In this document: positions 1 to 10,508 of the stretch, piece by piece
How positions within the stretch are numbered: position 1 is the first letter of the stretch
How the letters are laid out: each line of letters opens with the position of its first letter
From: Cercospora beticola
Taxonomy: Eukaryota; Ascomycota; Dothideomycetes; Mycosphaerellales; Mycosphaerellaceae
Direction of reading: 5' to 3'
Assembly: GCF_033473495.1 (NCBI RefSeq)
Contig: NC_088937.1
Span: 1,984,001-2,048,000, forward strand
Length of the DNA stretch: 64,000 bases
Notes under the pieces: generated by a model
Databases searched by the model: none
What the model saw: only the letters and a program-made list of their open reading frames with translations
What the model was told of the DNA's origin: nothing
Program-made: the position numbers and the translations under genes

Positions 1-881
1 TTTGACCTGCAACAAGAGCCGCGGTGCAGAAGCACGGCGTCTCTGGAAGAGGGCCACTCGGCTCCAAGCCCAATCAATCCGGTTCAGCTTTTGCGGCGCT
101 CCGGAAAGGCCTGAAAGGTTGTTCTCATTGGGTGCGCTTCCAGCATGCGTGACCGTAGTGCTGATCAATTCCTGGCTATTTTGCTGTCGATTTTTAAGGT
201 CCTGACCAGTGACAAATCTCGTCCATTGGGATGCCAGGGGCCGACAGGATTGTGGCTCATGTGGCCAAGACCATGACATGTAGCGTCGAGGCGAGGTGAT
301 TGTGATTGTCGCCGGCCAACAACGACCGTCGACAGTGAACGCGAGACCGCAGCGCAGCCAGAGTTTCTCATGGCAAGTTTCGATGTACCGCTTGGTACCG
401 CATTGTCCGTTTCTGCACATGTTCCGCGAAGCCGGACTTAGGGTCATGTGAAATCCGAGGTTGTGATTGGATCTGCGCCACATCGACCCACCCTCTGTCC
501 GTTCGGGAAGGAGGAAGTGCCATCAATGCCAAATGATGCAAAGTGACATCGACGGGCAGAAACCAAGGGACGCTCATTCTCTGCTACTGCATTTCTGGAA
601 AATCCATCGAGATTTGTGGAAGTCCCGGCAAGAACGATGGCCGTTGACAAACCAGGGTGGCGGGCCTGCAGAGGTGGAGAGTAGTGGAGGAGAGAGGACG
701 TTTTGTTTCCCTCGATCCTGCACAGTACCCCGAGTACTTTCTCGCAGGCTACACGGCTGCTCTTGACTTGCCACGCCTGCTCTTTCTTTCCTTCTTCCAG
801 CCAGGATTAATGTATGCGACAGACTAAGCTGCTAAAGGGCCATGCCGGTCGGAGTCCACCCCGTGGCCCAAATATGACAAC
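1..881. other. Intergenic, no gene recognised
   Basis: Several short open frames on both strands overlap each other, lack family-like sequence and have no matching splice signals. I see no tRNA and no repeat. The last part is presumably the promoter of the regulator that starts at 882. Confidence 0.5.
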
Positions 882-2997
882 ATGTCTTCCAAGAGTACCC
901 ATGAACGACCACGAAAACTGCAGAGAATCTCTCGTACGTTACTTCCCTCCATGCTTGGGTCCGACTTACCTTCATCGGCCATGTTGACTTCACTTGGCCG
1001 GCATACCATATGCCTTCAACTTCACCTATTACCAGGCTAACACACGTATACACGAGAAGAAGCATGTGACTTGTGCCATCGCAGATCTATACGATGCAGG
1101 CCCTCTAACGAAGAGCCTCGAAAATGCCAGAATTGTTACGACTTTGCCGTAGATTGCACCTATAATAGACCATCACGGCGACGCCGTAACCCATCAGCGG
1201 CACATGCTGTGCCTGGGAACATCATCCCGGCGCAGCAACAACGAGCTACTCAGGTGAGCACTGCATGCTGGACGATAGATGTTTGCGCAGACTGACTTTC
1301 TTCGATAGTCGGGGTCACCGGCCATAAAACTTGAGAATGGCTACCAACATAGCGTCCTCCCGCTACAGTCTGCCGAGTTCACAGGCGCGTACGAAGTGGT
1401 GCGAGAAGGGCGTCGAGATGACCTGTTGAGCGTAGCATGGCATTGTTTTGCGGCATCCAACCAGCAAACCATTGACCGCTACCTGGAAATATACATGGAG
1501 GTCGTATATCCCTTATTTCCATTCTTTCATGGACCGACACTCTGGGATCGAGTTCGTAAACGGCAGCACCTTAAGGATCGTGGCTTTTTCGCATCTGTCA
1601 TGGCAGCATGCGCGCTGGCGGCCGCGCGAACGCGAGACGGAGCGCTGGGCGACAAGTACCAGATCGAAGAAAGCGTTGGCAACTCCTCAGAAGTATTCTT
1701 CTCAGCAGCGCAGGATAACATCTGCAAAGACTTGACACATGCTACTGGTTTGGGCTACCTGCGCGCATGTGCCTTGCTTGCTCTGACGGCCATCCAGTAT
1801 GGCCAGGTCCAGACCATGCACCTGTACATGGGCCACTATATGACACTCGCAACGATCCAGCGATTTCACGATGAGGCACACTGGCCAGAAGAGATATCTA
1901 TTCAGGAAAAGGAGGAGCGGAGACGGATGTTTTGGGCCATGTACAGCTTTGACGTCTACACATCCGTCGTCTTCAACACGACTCCGAGGTCCCAAGAGAC
2001 TCACTCATACGTTGCTTACCCTTGCGAAACTACGGACGATGAATTGGCATTAGGAGTCACGGTCAAACAGAACCCAGAAAACTGGTTACGCGGGTTCAAC
2101 TTCACCACGGATCTGTACCGTGTTCTCGAGCATGCCATGAAGAGAGTGCGCATCAGCAAGTCACGTCGGGATGACCGCATTTCTGTTGTCAGGTTGATGA
2201 TGGCCAACACCATGCCGGACACACAGATCATGGAAAACGTCATCAATCTCTACTACAGCTTGCCAGATCGCTTCAAAAACTATACGGCTCCTGCGACAGG
2301 AGACCGCAGTCAAGACATATACGGCTTTCAGGCCGCTAACATACAAGCCACGCTACAGTTGGTGCGAATAACTCTACTGGAGTCGCGGACGAGCAACATG
2401 CAAAATGTGGAGGAGAAGTGCCGAGTGGCTGATACAGTACTCCAAACGTTCAGCGACATTCCTCAACACTACCTCAGAGCGATCTCGACACCTTTAGTCT
2501 ACCATCTCGGAGGCATTGGTCACATTTTATCCTCTGTCATGCAAGGTGTTTTGAACGAGGATTCCTACCAGAGGGTTCGAACGCTTATGGTGCAGCTGGC
2601 CGATCTGCTGGAAGACCTTGAAACTGGGCTTCAGCCAGCTGCTGGATCAAGTCGAGGCCTCCGGAAACGAATCGACAAGATTGATCAATACATACAGACA
2701 CAACGACAGATGCTTTCGGAGTTGCCGCGGCAGCACATCAGTCCGTATCCGCATACTATGGACGGCGCCCGTAGTGTATACGTGCCGAGCAATGCCCCGA
2801 ATGGCACACACTCGGTACTTCCGCACGGCAATCATCATCAGATAACGAACAACATGGGAATGCGCACGCCACATGATGACTTCCAATTGCCAGCTGAGAT
2901 GACGACGGGAGGTTGGCCATGGCCGTTCGATTTGACGCAGGAGGGCGCCCAGCATGTGCCTTCGAATGGTGTTCCATCGAATGGGCACTCGACATGA
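882..2997 (+). CDS. Zn2Cys6 fungal transcription factor
   Basis: Nuclear DNA-binding regulator; target pathway unknown. Proposed exons are 882-933, 1057-1253 and 1309-2997 (645 codons plus stop, phases consistent). Exon 1 gives a basic N-terminus (RPRKLQRIS), and the first intron (GTACGT donor, GCTAAC branch site) joins it to the zinc cluster CDLC-x6-C-x9-C-x2-C-x6-C at about residues 21-48, followed by a basic RPSRRRR patch. The third exon is a long helical region typical of the fungal-specific middle homology domain. The C-terminus is polar, rich in H/N/P. The start at 882 is the ATG that puts the RKLQR segment directly before the cluster; the frame is closed just upstream of the cluster (TAA at 1038), so an intron is required there. 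The family is clear; the regulated genes cannot be told from the neighbours. Confidence 0.85.
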
Positions 2998-3496
2998 TGT
3001 TTTCCCAAGCTGCTTTTTTTGATACACCTTTTGTTTGCATAGCGGTACATGAGCATTGGATTCTGCATACGAGAGACGTTAATTGGGAGGCGGTGTGTAA
3101 CAGGCATGTATATGAGCAACGGCAAACAGTAAAGAATCGGAAATATTGATCGCGACACATGCAACGTCTTTTGCACTCTCCATATTCTGTCTAGTGCACT
3201 CGATATTGTGGTACGCCTTCAAGAGCAGAGTACATGTATCTCGGCAGGACGTGGCCCGTGTCGAGGTGATGAAGCGCGGGAAGCTGCTCGTCATCACTCT
3301 CTCGAGCGACACCTCCTTTCGGCAGCACGCCAGAAGTACCTCCCACCGCCCGAGCAACAAGCTCCAGAGAGCTTATCAGTGCCGAACAAATGGCGCGGAA
3401 CACTTTGTCGCACGCGATCACCTCTCGCACCACCCAGACTTTCCTCATTGTCACCTACCTCCACCACACCTTTCCCTACCAATACGTCCCATCACC
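2998..3496. other. Intergenic / 3' and 5' flanks
   Basis: Holds the 3' flank of the regulator and the leader of the F-box-like gene. The downstream frame stays open back to 3146, but that upstream part is low-complexity and does not look conserved, so I treat it as a leader. Pyrimidine-rich stretches occur just before 3497. Confidence 0.4.
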
Positions 3497-4201
3497 ATGA
3501 TCCTGATTGACCAACAACCCCCAGCCCCTATCATACCCGTGGACCACCACAACGTTGCGAGCCAGTCCTCCTCCCCGCTCCTCTCCCTCCCTTCCGAGCT
3601 CCGCAACGCCATTTACGAATTGCTTCTGATCCACGACATCCGCTATCCGCTCCACCAACGCCGGCGTCCCCACGACCGCTTCTGCGCCAACATACTTCGA
3701 ACGTGTAAGCAAGTCCACGCCGAAGCCGCGCCGATTTTGTACGGCGAGAATACCTTCTTAGCGCATGCGAATCTCTTGACGACGTTACCTGCCTTCTTGC
3801 TGTTCAAGTTGCCGAATAATAAAACTACGCTTCCGCCCGTGCTGTATCCGAGTGTGACGAAGTTGATTAAGAGATTCTTCTTTCATGTGAGGCTGGATAT
3901 TGATTCGAGGTATACGAAAGAGCAAGCTACGGAGTGCTTTACGGGGCTGGAGTATTTGGAGATTGAAGTCTTTCAGCCTTCGTACGGGACTTGTGATTTC
4001 ACGGTTCTGAAATTGCTGGAAGGGGTTAGAGGGGTAGGCAAAGCAGTTGTGGGCGGTAGCGTTGGGGATGGAAATTATGCGAGATGGCTAGAAGTTTCGA
4101 TGATGAGTGAGTTGGGAAAAGAACTGGACGAGTACACCGAGGAGTATGTGGGTGGGGATAAGGTGAGTGCGGTAGCGTTGTACTGGGACCTCGATGGTTG
4201 A
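3497..4201 (+). CDS. F-box-like (2EXR-type) fungal protein
   Basis: Single-exon protein of 234 residues. After a Pro-rich N-terminus it has LLSLPSELRNAIYELLL at about residues 28-44, the F-box-like helix seen in large fungal families of unknown or ubiquitin-ligase function. Next come ILRTCKQVHAEAAPILYGEN (about 68-87), the typical conserved block of these proteins, and a variable C-terminal half. Start 3497 is chosen because the motif sits at the usual distance from it; an in-frame extension to 3146 is possible but looks non-coding. The family is expanded in Dothideomycetes and copies are often lineage specific. The role is unknown; a substrate-adaptor function is only an inference from the F-box-like motif. 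Confidence 0.75.
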   Translation: MILIDQQPPAPIIPVDHHNVASQSSSPLLSLPSELRNAIYELLLIHDIRYPLHQRRRPHDRFCANILRTCKQVHAEAAPILYGENTFLAHANLLTTLPAFLLFKLPNNKTTLPPVLYPSVTKLIKRFFFHVRLDIDSRYTKEQATECFTGLEYLEIEVFQPSYGTCDFTVLKLLEGVRGVGKAVVGGSVGDGNYARWLEVSMMSELGKELDEYTEEYVGGDKVSAVALYWDLDG

Positions 4202-4892
4202 GATTCCTGTGATCGTAAGAGCATGATGCTGAGATGTGTTATCTTTGTGTGTTGAAGGCTTGGGATGCGTGGACGAATGTGAATATTGTCCCGACTTCAG
4301 TACCATTGAACGTGATGGCTCACTTTTCTGCAGGGAAACAGATGAGCGGAACTCGTAGAGCCGCACGCGATGAAGATGAAATAACAACACCTGTTCACCT
4401 GCAATTGAATTGATGAGACGCCGCAGCTGCCGCTCGACGCGATGCGGATCAGTGGGATCGATCTGCGAATATTCACTTCTAAATTGTGGCAATCCTTCCT
4501 AGGGCTGCTAAACGCTCAGTCGTAGGGGACGGAGCTGAGGAGACTCTTTCGGTAAGCATCTGCTATCGCGCAACATTCTGTTGCATGTGCTGATGAGGTC
4601 TGAATAGTCATGGATGAATTTCCATCCCAATCGACGACAAGCAAGACACTATGCGCCATGTCGCAGTGAGGCCGTACCTGAAAGACAGTGCTATGATGCG
4701 CATCGAAATTGCCGCGTTGTCTCATCAGATTTCGATCCTTTGTCCCATGCGACCCATGGCCGTAGGACTCTTTGTCTCGGATCTATTCTTGTGTCAGGCA
4801 AATTGCATCAAAGGAGAAGCCAAGCAACTGTTATACGTGGGCGCAGGTCCTCACTCGCGCACCTCTAGCACAATACAGACATCGTTATCATC
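4202..4892. other. Intergenic, nothing recognised
   Basis: Several short overlapping frames with no family-like sequence. No RNA gene or repeat seen. Confidence 0.4.
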
Positions 4893-5231
4893 ATGGGAGA
4901 TTGGAGTGAGATGGAGCGCGTCCTGGAGACGCGCCACCCTGAAATGAATATGGCGCGGGTCGCCAATGCTGTCGCGCTGTTGAGCGACTGGGCTAGCAAG
5001 GCCAAGCTCAGGAAGAAGTCAGAAGCCCCGCCAGCGCGGTCGAACTCCGAAGACTTCACAAGTAGGAGGAACACCTGGTCAAGATCCGGTATCGTTCAAG
5101 CAGACGATTCTGTTTCGCTGCTCGATGACGATAGCCTGCCATCGCAGCCGGTGAGAATGGAGTCCTTCAATACAGCTTGGAACCGCAGGAATGAGTCCCA
5201 AGAGAGGCGAAGTTATCGGCGCCTTCGATGA
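4893..5231 (+). CDS. Hypothetical small basic protein, perhaps broken
   Basis: ATG-initiated frame of 112 residues, polar and charged, starting MGDWSEMERVLE and ending in an Arg/Ser-rich stretch. No family recognised. After its TGA (5229-5231) the same frame stays open for about 50 more codons to a TAG near 5373, and that continuation (RAFEGYHEHAIRARFEA) is also protein-like. The stop may therefore be a premature stop in a gene of about 165 codons, or an intron may be missed. It could equally be chance; no splice-signal support was found. Confidence 0.3.
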   Translation: MGDWSEMERVLETRHPEMNMARVANAVALLSDWASKAKLRKKSEAPPARSNSEDFTSRRNTWSRSGIVQADDSVSLLDDDSLPSQPVRMESFNTAWNRRNESQERRSYRRLR

Positions 5232-5375
5232 AGAGCACGCCCGATTATGAGGCCACATCAATATCGTGCCTTCGAAGGATACCACGAACATGCAATTCGG
5301 GCCCGATTCGAGGCTGTCGAGGACATGAGCAGCTCAGTCCGGGCAAGGCTGAGGCAGCCAGCCGTAGCTACATAG

Positions 5376-5844
5376 CTCCAAAGTACCATCACTGTCTACT
5401 CCTCACTTCAAGTATTTCTCATCTCACCGGAAACGGGCGGCCTCTTTTCGATCCGCTTGACTCGTCCTCTTGGCCCGGCAGGGATGAGCAGGTCGTCAAT
5501 GCAAACTTGCACAGCTTGCGCCCGGATCAACGTCATAGCTTGCACGTTCCGAATGCAGTGCATCCATGTGTAAGTGAGCAGTGAATGAGGTAGCAGGTCA
5601 GCTGCGATGGCACAAAATTATTCATAAGAATGCGCCCAAGGCCACTTCCTTCGATCGTTTCACATTGTCTTTCTGTCGATGATGTCTCACTCTGCCCACC
5701 TTCTGCGCTCAACATTATTGCGACAACGAGATAGGAAGTAACGACTTTGATCCCGAAGGACATTTGAAGACTGCTAGGCAGCAGCATAATCCGCGCGTAC
5801 TCGAGGCCATCAAATCACTGTCATCTACAGCGTGAGCCATCAAA
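5376..5844. other. Intergenic upstream of the Pmp3-type gene
   Basis: No convincing coding sequence. Presumably contains the promoter of the stress-type membrane protein gene starting at 5845. Confidence 0.4.
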
Positions 5845-6326
5845 ATGGTCTTGGTAGGTCTTCCGTTAGGCGTTTGGAACAAAGAAGTCTGACCACTTTG
5901 CAGGGCGGAACCATCCTCGCCATCATCGCCATCTTCCTCCCGCCACTACCAGTCATCATCCGACGCGGCTGCAGCGGCCATGTACTCCTCAACATCCTCC
6001 TCTGCATTCTAGGATGGATTCCCGGAATCCTCCACGCGTGGTACATCATTCTCGAAACGCCTTCTCTCAGAAAACGCCATCGCCGGCGAAGCCAGTCAAG
6101 AGTCATTCGAGAAGAGGTCTATGTCCCACCGAGACATCACAGTCGCACTCGGTCGCGCAGTAGATCTGTGCCGCCGGTAGATGGATACAGACGAACGAGA
6201 AGCCGGAGCGTGGGGAGGATTGCTGCACCACCGCCGGCTGATGTGTATGCGAGGCAGCCATATTACAGGGAGGAAGTGTATTACGACAATCGCGGGGCGC
6301 CACCACCGAGATCGAAGTATTACTGA
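5845..6326 (+). CDS. Pmp3/UPF0057 small membrane protein with Arg/Ser tail
   Basis: Two exons, 5845-5853 (only Met-Val-Leu) and 5904-6326; the 50-base intron has GTAGGT at its donor and TTTGCAG at its acceptor. The product is 143 residues. Residues 4-50 hold two hydrophobic helices with the family pattern ILAII..FLPPLPVIIRRGC, then LLNILLCILGWIPGILHAWY. Family members (Pmp3, RCI2) are plasma-membrane proteolipids that affect membrane potential and salt tolerance. Most are 50-60 residues. This one has a tail of about 90 residues rich in Arg, Ser, Pro and Tyr (RTRSRSRS, YYREEVYYD), a layout known in other filamentous fungi. The tail is probably cytosolic and disordered. Confidence 0.85.
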
Positions 6327-6632
6327 TCATAGTGTTTGGGGAAAAGCCGGCGCGCGGAGAGGATGAAGCTTGGTTTGGTCCAGGACTATGAGCTTAACTT
6401 GACCAAGAGTCTCAAGTGAAGGAACGACCTGAACGATTCTATACGATTGCGGTTCGACGATACTGAGAGAAGGTGCATGCCTCGCAGGCACTGATGATGA
6501 ATTTTCAATCAATTTGTAATGTCTCCGACTGGTATCATGCCCAATGCTGCCCAACCCTGCACGTATTCTGTACACAAAAACGCTCGCAAATGCTAATACA
6601 TGGTCCGAAGGTCCGTTCATATACAGTTCTCT
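6327..6632. other. 3' flanks of two convergent genes
   Basis: Lies between the Pmp3-type gene (+) and the glycosyltransferase gene (-), which converge here. Nothing coding seen. Confidence 0.4.
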
Positions 6633-8003
6633 CTAGAATGGCCGCTTGCCATTTTTCTTTCTCGTTTCAACGAACTTTTTGTTGTTGTACAGTTTCAACA
6701 TCGCCTTCCACTCATCATCCCAGAATTTCTTCGCCCACTTCAAGTGGTCGTTCTGTGCCCACAGCTTTTCGTGGATGATCTTCAGCTTGCCGGTCTTCGG
6801 CCCTTCGTCATTTTGGGGGAAAAAGCCATTCCATGTGCGATCGACTTCGGATGCTGGAAAGGGTCCGTCGGTTGAGAAAGCATAGCTTAAGAATGCTTGC
6901 TCGGCCATGAAGTTGTCCCATTTGTCTGTGTGCAAGCTCTCGCGCAGGAGTCGGTTGCGCATCGCTTCGTTGGGGTTGAAGACTACAACTCCGACGTTGA
7001 CTTCCTTGTACCCGCCTCCTACTGACGTACCGGAGAAGACGTAGTCGCAGATCTCTTTCTGGTGGAGTTTGTCTTCTTTGGGTAATAGTTCGGGTTTGCA
7101 GGCTTGCCTGTCTGCGATGTGGAAAATACCGTCGATGTTTTGAACCGGGAAAGCGTCGAGATCGAGGAAGGCCAGAAGCTCAAAGTCTGTCTGGCCCCAC
7201 ATGTTGATCTTGGAAAAGAGATCTCTCCAACGAGCGAAAGTGGCCTTGTCTGGGTGGTACTCAATCAAGTCCAACTCGCGAACGATCGCGCCTGCCGCCT
7301 CTAAGATATGGCGATGCTCGTCTGGTGTGAACGGAGCAACGAAGACGACCAAAGGATATTTCTCAGACTTTGACTTCGGGTCCCACAGAAGACGGTAAGT
7401 CAACTGAAGAGCGGCCAGAAAGTAAGGATCGTGCAGCGTGGCATTCCTCGTGGAGTAATATGTGCAGAAAGCGTGTCGTCCTGGTCCTTGCCAGTTCACA
7501 GGCATGTATCGTCGTAGGTCTCGTGCGTTGTACTTGGGCATTTGGTATTGTTCGAGGTCGTTTTGAAAGGCATACTTAACCTCGTTGAACTCGGTCTTGG
7601 AGTTCTTGCTGTCCTCGAGCGCCGCTTCCATGCCGCCCTTCTCCTCTTTCTCCTCGCCTTCCTTCTTGTCGCCCTTCTTGTCACCTTCCTTCTTCTCGTC
7701 CTCTTTCTTATCTTCCGGCTTCACGCCTTCATCCACCTTCTTGTCCGCATCACCCTTCTTGATGCTGTCATCCGGAACACCCAACGCAGCACTCGGCGGA
7801 TTCGCCGCTGAAGCATCCCCTGCGAGAGGGTCAACGCCGGCCTCTGGCAATAGATCGCCAAATTTCTCTTTCAGGGCCGATATACCTAACGCTGGATTTG
7901 TCCATCTCGTCGTCGCGCCAGATATGGATGTGGAGGAGTAGAGGACGGCCAGGATGACGACCGCCCCCATGAAAAAGATGATATTCCGCACGATGGGCGC
8001 CAT
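6633..8003 (-). CDS. Type II membrane glycosyltransferase (GT8-like)
   Basis: 456 residues, one exon. The ATG at 8003 is used; the frame continues upstream only to a GTG. A single hydrophobic anchor (about residues 7-24, IIFFMGAVVILAVL) follows a short cytosolic N-terminus, which fits a Golgi type II enzyme. A stalk of about 60 residues is almost pure Lys/Glu/Asp/Gly. The catalytic part begins near HAFCTYYSTRNATL, and LAFLDLDAFP carries the D-x-D motif expected to bind Mn2+ and nucleotide sugar. Further on GGGYKEVNVGVVVFNPN and DRTWNGFFPQ resemble glycogenin/GNT1-like enzymes, which act on glycans of the secretory pathway. Donor and acceptor sugars cannot be read from the sequence. It is transcribed away from the membrane-protein gene at 8657. 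Confidence 0.8.
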   Translation of the reverse strand: MAPIVRNIIFFMGAVVILAVLYSSTSISGATTRWTNPALGISALKEKFGDLLPEAGVDPLAGDASAANPPSAALGVPDDSIKKGDADKKVDEGVKPEDKKEDEKKEGDKKGDKKEGEEKEEKGGMEAALEDSKNSKTEFNEVKYAFQNDLEQYQMPKYNARDLRRYMPVNWQGPGRHAFCTYYSTRNATLHDPYFLAALQLTYRLLWDPKSKSEKYPLVVFVAPFTPDEHRHILEAAGAIVRELDLIEYHPDKATFARWRDLFSKINMWGQTDFELLAFLDLDAFPVQNIDGIFHIADRQACKPELLPKEDKLHQKEICDYVFSGTSVGGGYKEVNVGVVVFNPNEAMRNRLLRESLHTDKWDNFMAEQAFLSYAFSTDGPFPASEVDRTWNGFFPQNDEGPKTGKLKIIHEKLWAQNDHLKWAKKFWDDEWKAMLKLYNNKKFVETRKKNGKRPF

Positions 8004-8656
8004 TCTGGTACTGGCCGTGCGCGGGCTCACTGTTCAACGAAGGACTGAGGCGGGCATGAACGAGTGAGGGTGCGGTAGTATTAGGGAGACATGACACTGC
8101 ACAAATGTTGGTCGAGGCAAAGTTGCGCCCCATTTCCCCCGAGCGCACCCACTTCTGGTCTACGCCATTCCACATGCCACGGTACAGTAGCGTCGAGCCG
8201 AGGGAGGCTGAGGCTTGTCATTGGGTGGCGCAAATTTTAGTCTTTCTCTCCTGGCGATTGCGGCTTGGCGGTGCTCCTGGTTGTTGCTTCGTTGGGAACT
8301 GGACTTCTCGTCTGCTTCACACCAATCTTCGACGCAACAACAGAGGACTCAGGACCGTCGTCCAACAATGCACGCGATCACACAGCATGCGATAACTGCC
8401 TCGGCTCGCGACATGCCGCGGTGCATGCGGCGCAAATCGCGTGGCACAGCGTGTTCAAGGGTTCTGCGCGAAGGATCAGGGCTGCTTCTTCAGCCCCGAG
8501 CTGCATAGACAACTCAAACACCAACATGCGCTACAGAATATCGCCGAACTCTGCTCAAATAGACTGAACAGCCCCGAGTAGGTACATATTTTCATTCCAC
8601 TTTGCCTACAGAAGATACCTGGGCACTATTCTCCTTCCCTCAAGCAAGTTCTAGCC
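8004..8656. other. Divergent promoter region
   Basis: Separates the start codons of the glycosyltransferase (-) and the membrane protein (+). No coding sequence supported; probably both promoters. Confidence 0.5.
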
Positions 8657-10144
8657 ATGCGCGCGAAATCTGGAAACTCGTTCTTCGAGTATCCGCTATC
8701 GCGACCTTTTCCCAGCCCAATCTTCACATGGCTCATCATTGTGGGAGGGCTGGTCTTGACCGTCCTCTTCTCCTCCGTTGCGGTCGCCAGCAATGCGTAC
8801 CAGTTGGAGTCCGTGTATACCACCAACCCCAACGAGACGGAAAGCGATAGCTCGAGAAGATGGTTCCAGAGACAGCCATTTTCATGGCTAAACAGCATGG
8901 AGACAAAATGTCAACCGGCTTTGCTGACAGTTGGCACTCGATACTTGACGACAAACAGAGGCTTTGTATATACACTGGACAGCCTGCGAAACGGGAACTA
9001 CAGCGCCGCCAATTATGAGGTTCTATCTTCAACATCCTACAAAAACGTCACGCTTCGCGGTTGCGAGGTCACCGAGATTTCCATCAATCTTGCCAGACGG
9101 GACAACAGTCGACAAGCCAAGAACTTCTGGAGTTGGGGAGCCACGAATGCGCAAGCGGCGGTTTCTTGCTCAATTGAATCGGGAGAGGGGGTTGTCGACG
9201 CCAGTTTCGCCCTGGAACTGCCACCTGCGAGGGATGCGCGACGTATCACTGATGGCTTCTTGACGCAAAACGCCACAGGCAACGTCAACATGTGGTATGG
9301 CATTCAGATAGCTATGTCCTGGTACGGACAGATAGCCACGGGCATGGCATACTCGGTCCCGAGCAGCACCGGGTCATGGGGCGCTGGGGTTGTTACGCTT
9401 ACCCGCAACCTGGGGGAGAAAGACTACAGAAAGCTGACGTTCTTCGATGCGAACATTGGTATCTCAACCGACCAAGGTGGGCTCTCTTTCATGAATCCTG
9501 GAAGCGACAACACAAACAAAACAATAAAAGACTGGTCAGAGCAGTGGACGACTGGCGGCGGCAACTACCAACTTCCCAACATCAGCACTTCTGTTGACGC
9601 TTTCGGCAAGTCGTTCTACTCTCTGCTTCTCTCAGATTTCGGCGCTGGAAACGACACGAATGCGTTGCTGAAGGCCGAAGGGATCGACTATTTGCAGTCA
9701 ATCGTTGACTCCGATCTGGACGCCGCTTCTGATGGCCAGAACAAAGGCACTGTCACGCAGCGGTACGACCCAAATGATCAACTTGCTTCGGCAACCAGAG
9801 CAACCGGCACCACACTCTTCGCACAATATCTGTGCTCCGTACCAAAGTCTAAGGGTGGGTGGTCCATATTCTTCGGAGTCCTACTCGCGGACATTGTCTT
9901 TTTGAGTGCCTGCTGGAATTTGTTTGTTTGGATTTCCACCACATATATCATACCACGTTTGGACTCCCGAATGCGATACTGTGAGGGCTGCGTGAATGGG
10001 GCATCGGTCACAGGTCATGTTGTGCATAAGCCCCACGCAACGAGTGAAATGGAATCCCAAGAGCTATTGCCTGTGGCAACACCTGACAGCCTTTCCACGA
10101 GGTCGGCAGCACCGCTGATAAGAAATCATAGCGATCTTGTGTGA
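8657..10144 (+). CDS. Membrane protein with large luminal/extracellular domain, unknown function
   Basis: 495 residues in one exon, with ATG in a good context. One membrane segment lies near the N-terminus (about residues 23-45, FTWLIIVGGLVLTVLFSSVAVA) and a second near residues 395-425 (WSIFFGVLLADIVFLSACW). Between them is a domain of about 350 residues with several N-glycosylation sequons (NET, NVT, NAT, NIS, NDT) and a few Cys, so it is likely exported. The C-terminal 65 residues would be cytosolic. The same arrangement occurs in uncharacterised fungal proteins; I do not recognise a named family or an enzymatic motif. Confidence 0.8.
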   Translation: MRAKSGNSFFEYPLSRPFPSPIFTWLIIVGGLVLTVLFSSVAVASNAYQLESVYTTNPNETESDSSRRWFQRQPFSWLNSMETKCQPALLTVGTRYLTTNRGFVYTLDSLRNGNYSAANYEVLSSTSYKNVTLRGCEVTEISINLARRDNSRQAKNFWSWGATNAQAAVSCSIESGEGVVDASFALELPPARDARRITDGFLTQNATGNVNMWYGIQIAMSWYGQIATGMAYSVPSSTGSWGAGVVTLTRNLGEKDYRKLTFFDANIGISTDQGGLSFMNPGSDNTNKTIKDWSEQWTTGGGNYQLPNISTSVDAFGKSFYSLLLSDFGAGNDTNALLKAEGIDYLQSIVDSDLDAASDGQNKGTVTQRYDPNDQLASATRATGTTLFAQYLCSVPKSKGGWSIFFGVLLADIVFLSACWNLFVWISTTYIIPRLDSRMRYCEGCVNGASVTGHVVHKPHATSEMESQELLPVATPDSLSTRSAAPLIRNHSDLV

Positions 10145-10170
10145 TGATACGCGGTGTCTTGAACGCTCAG

Positions 10171-10434
10171 ATGGCAGCCTACGACGATGCCAACGAGCAC
10201 TTGCTGTTTGAAGACGAAGAAGATGGCGACGATGACCACGAACCGTCATCTCCTGCACCCGAGCACGCACTATCCTCCAGAACTACTGGCAAGTCAGCTT
10301 CACGAACGCCCGCTGCATCCCGTGTCTCGAAGTCTGCGGGTACAGCCACTCTCCTACCAACTCCAGTCACTGCCTCCTCGTCCAAGCCACGCGAGAAGAA
10401 GGCGAGACAGAAGCAAGTTTCGAAAGCGGAATGA
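10171..10434 (+). CDS. Possible small polar protein or first exon of a decayed gene
   Basis: An ATG at 10171 opens a frame of 87 codons: acidic at first (FEDEEDGDDD), then Ser/Thr/Ala-rich, then basic (REKKARQK). It lies only 26 bases after the membrane-protein stop. A good donor (GTAAGT at 10445) follows shortly after its TGA, and an acceptor (GAACAG, ending at 10508) leads into the remnant below. It may therefore have been the first exon of that gene, but the frames do not join cleanly. Confidence 0.25.
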   Translation: MAAYDDANEHLLFEDEEDGDDDHEPSSPAPEHALSSRTTGKSASRTPAASRVSKSAGTATLLPTPVTASSSKPREKKARQKQVSKAE

Positions 10435-10508
10435 ATGGGGCTGGTAAGTGCTGACACTGTGAGCCGTCCTCAAAATGCCCTTGCTGTTGCTGACAATCGA
10501 ATGAACAG

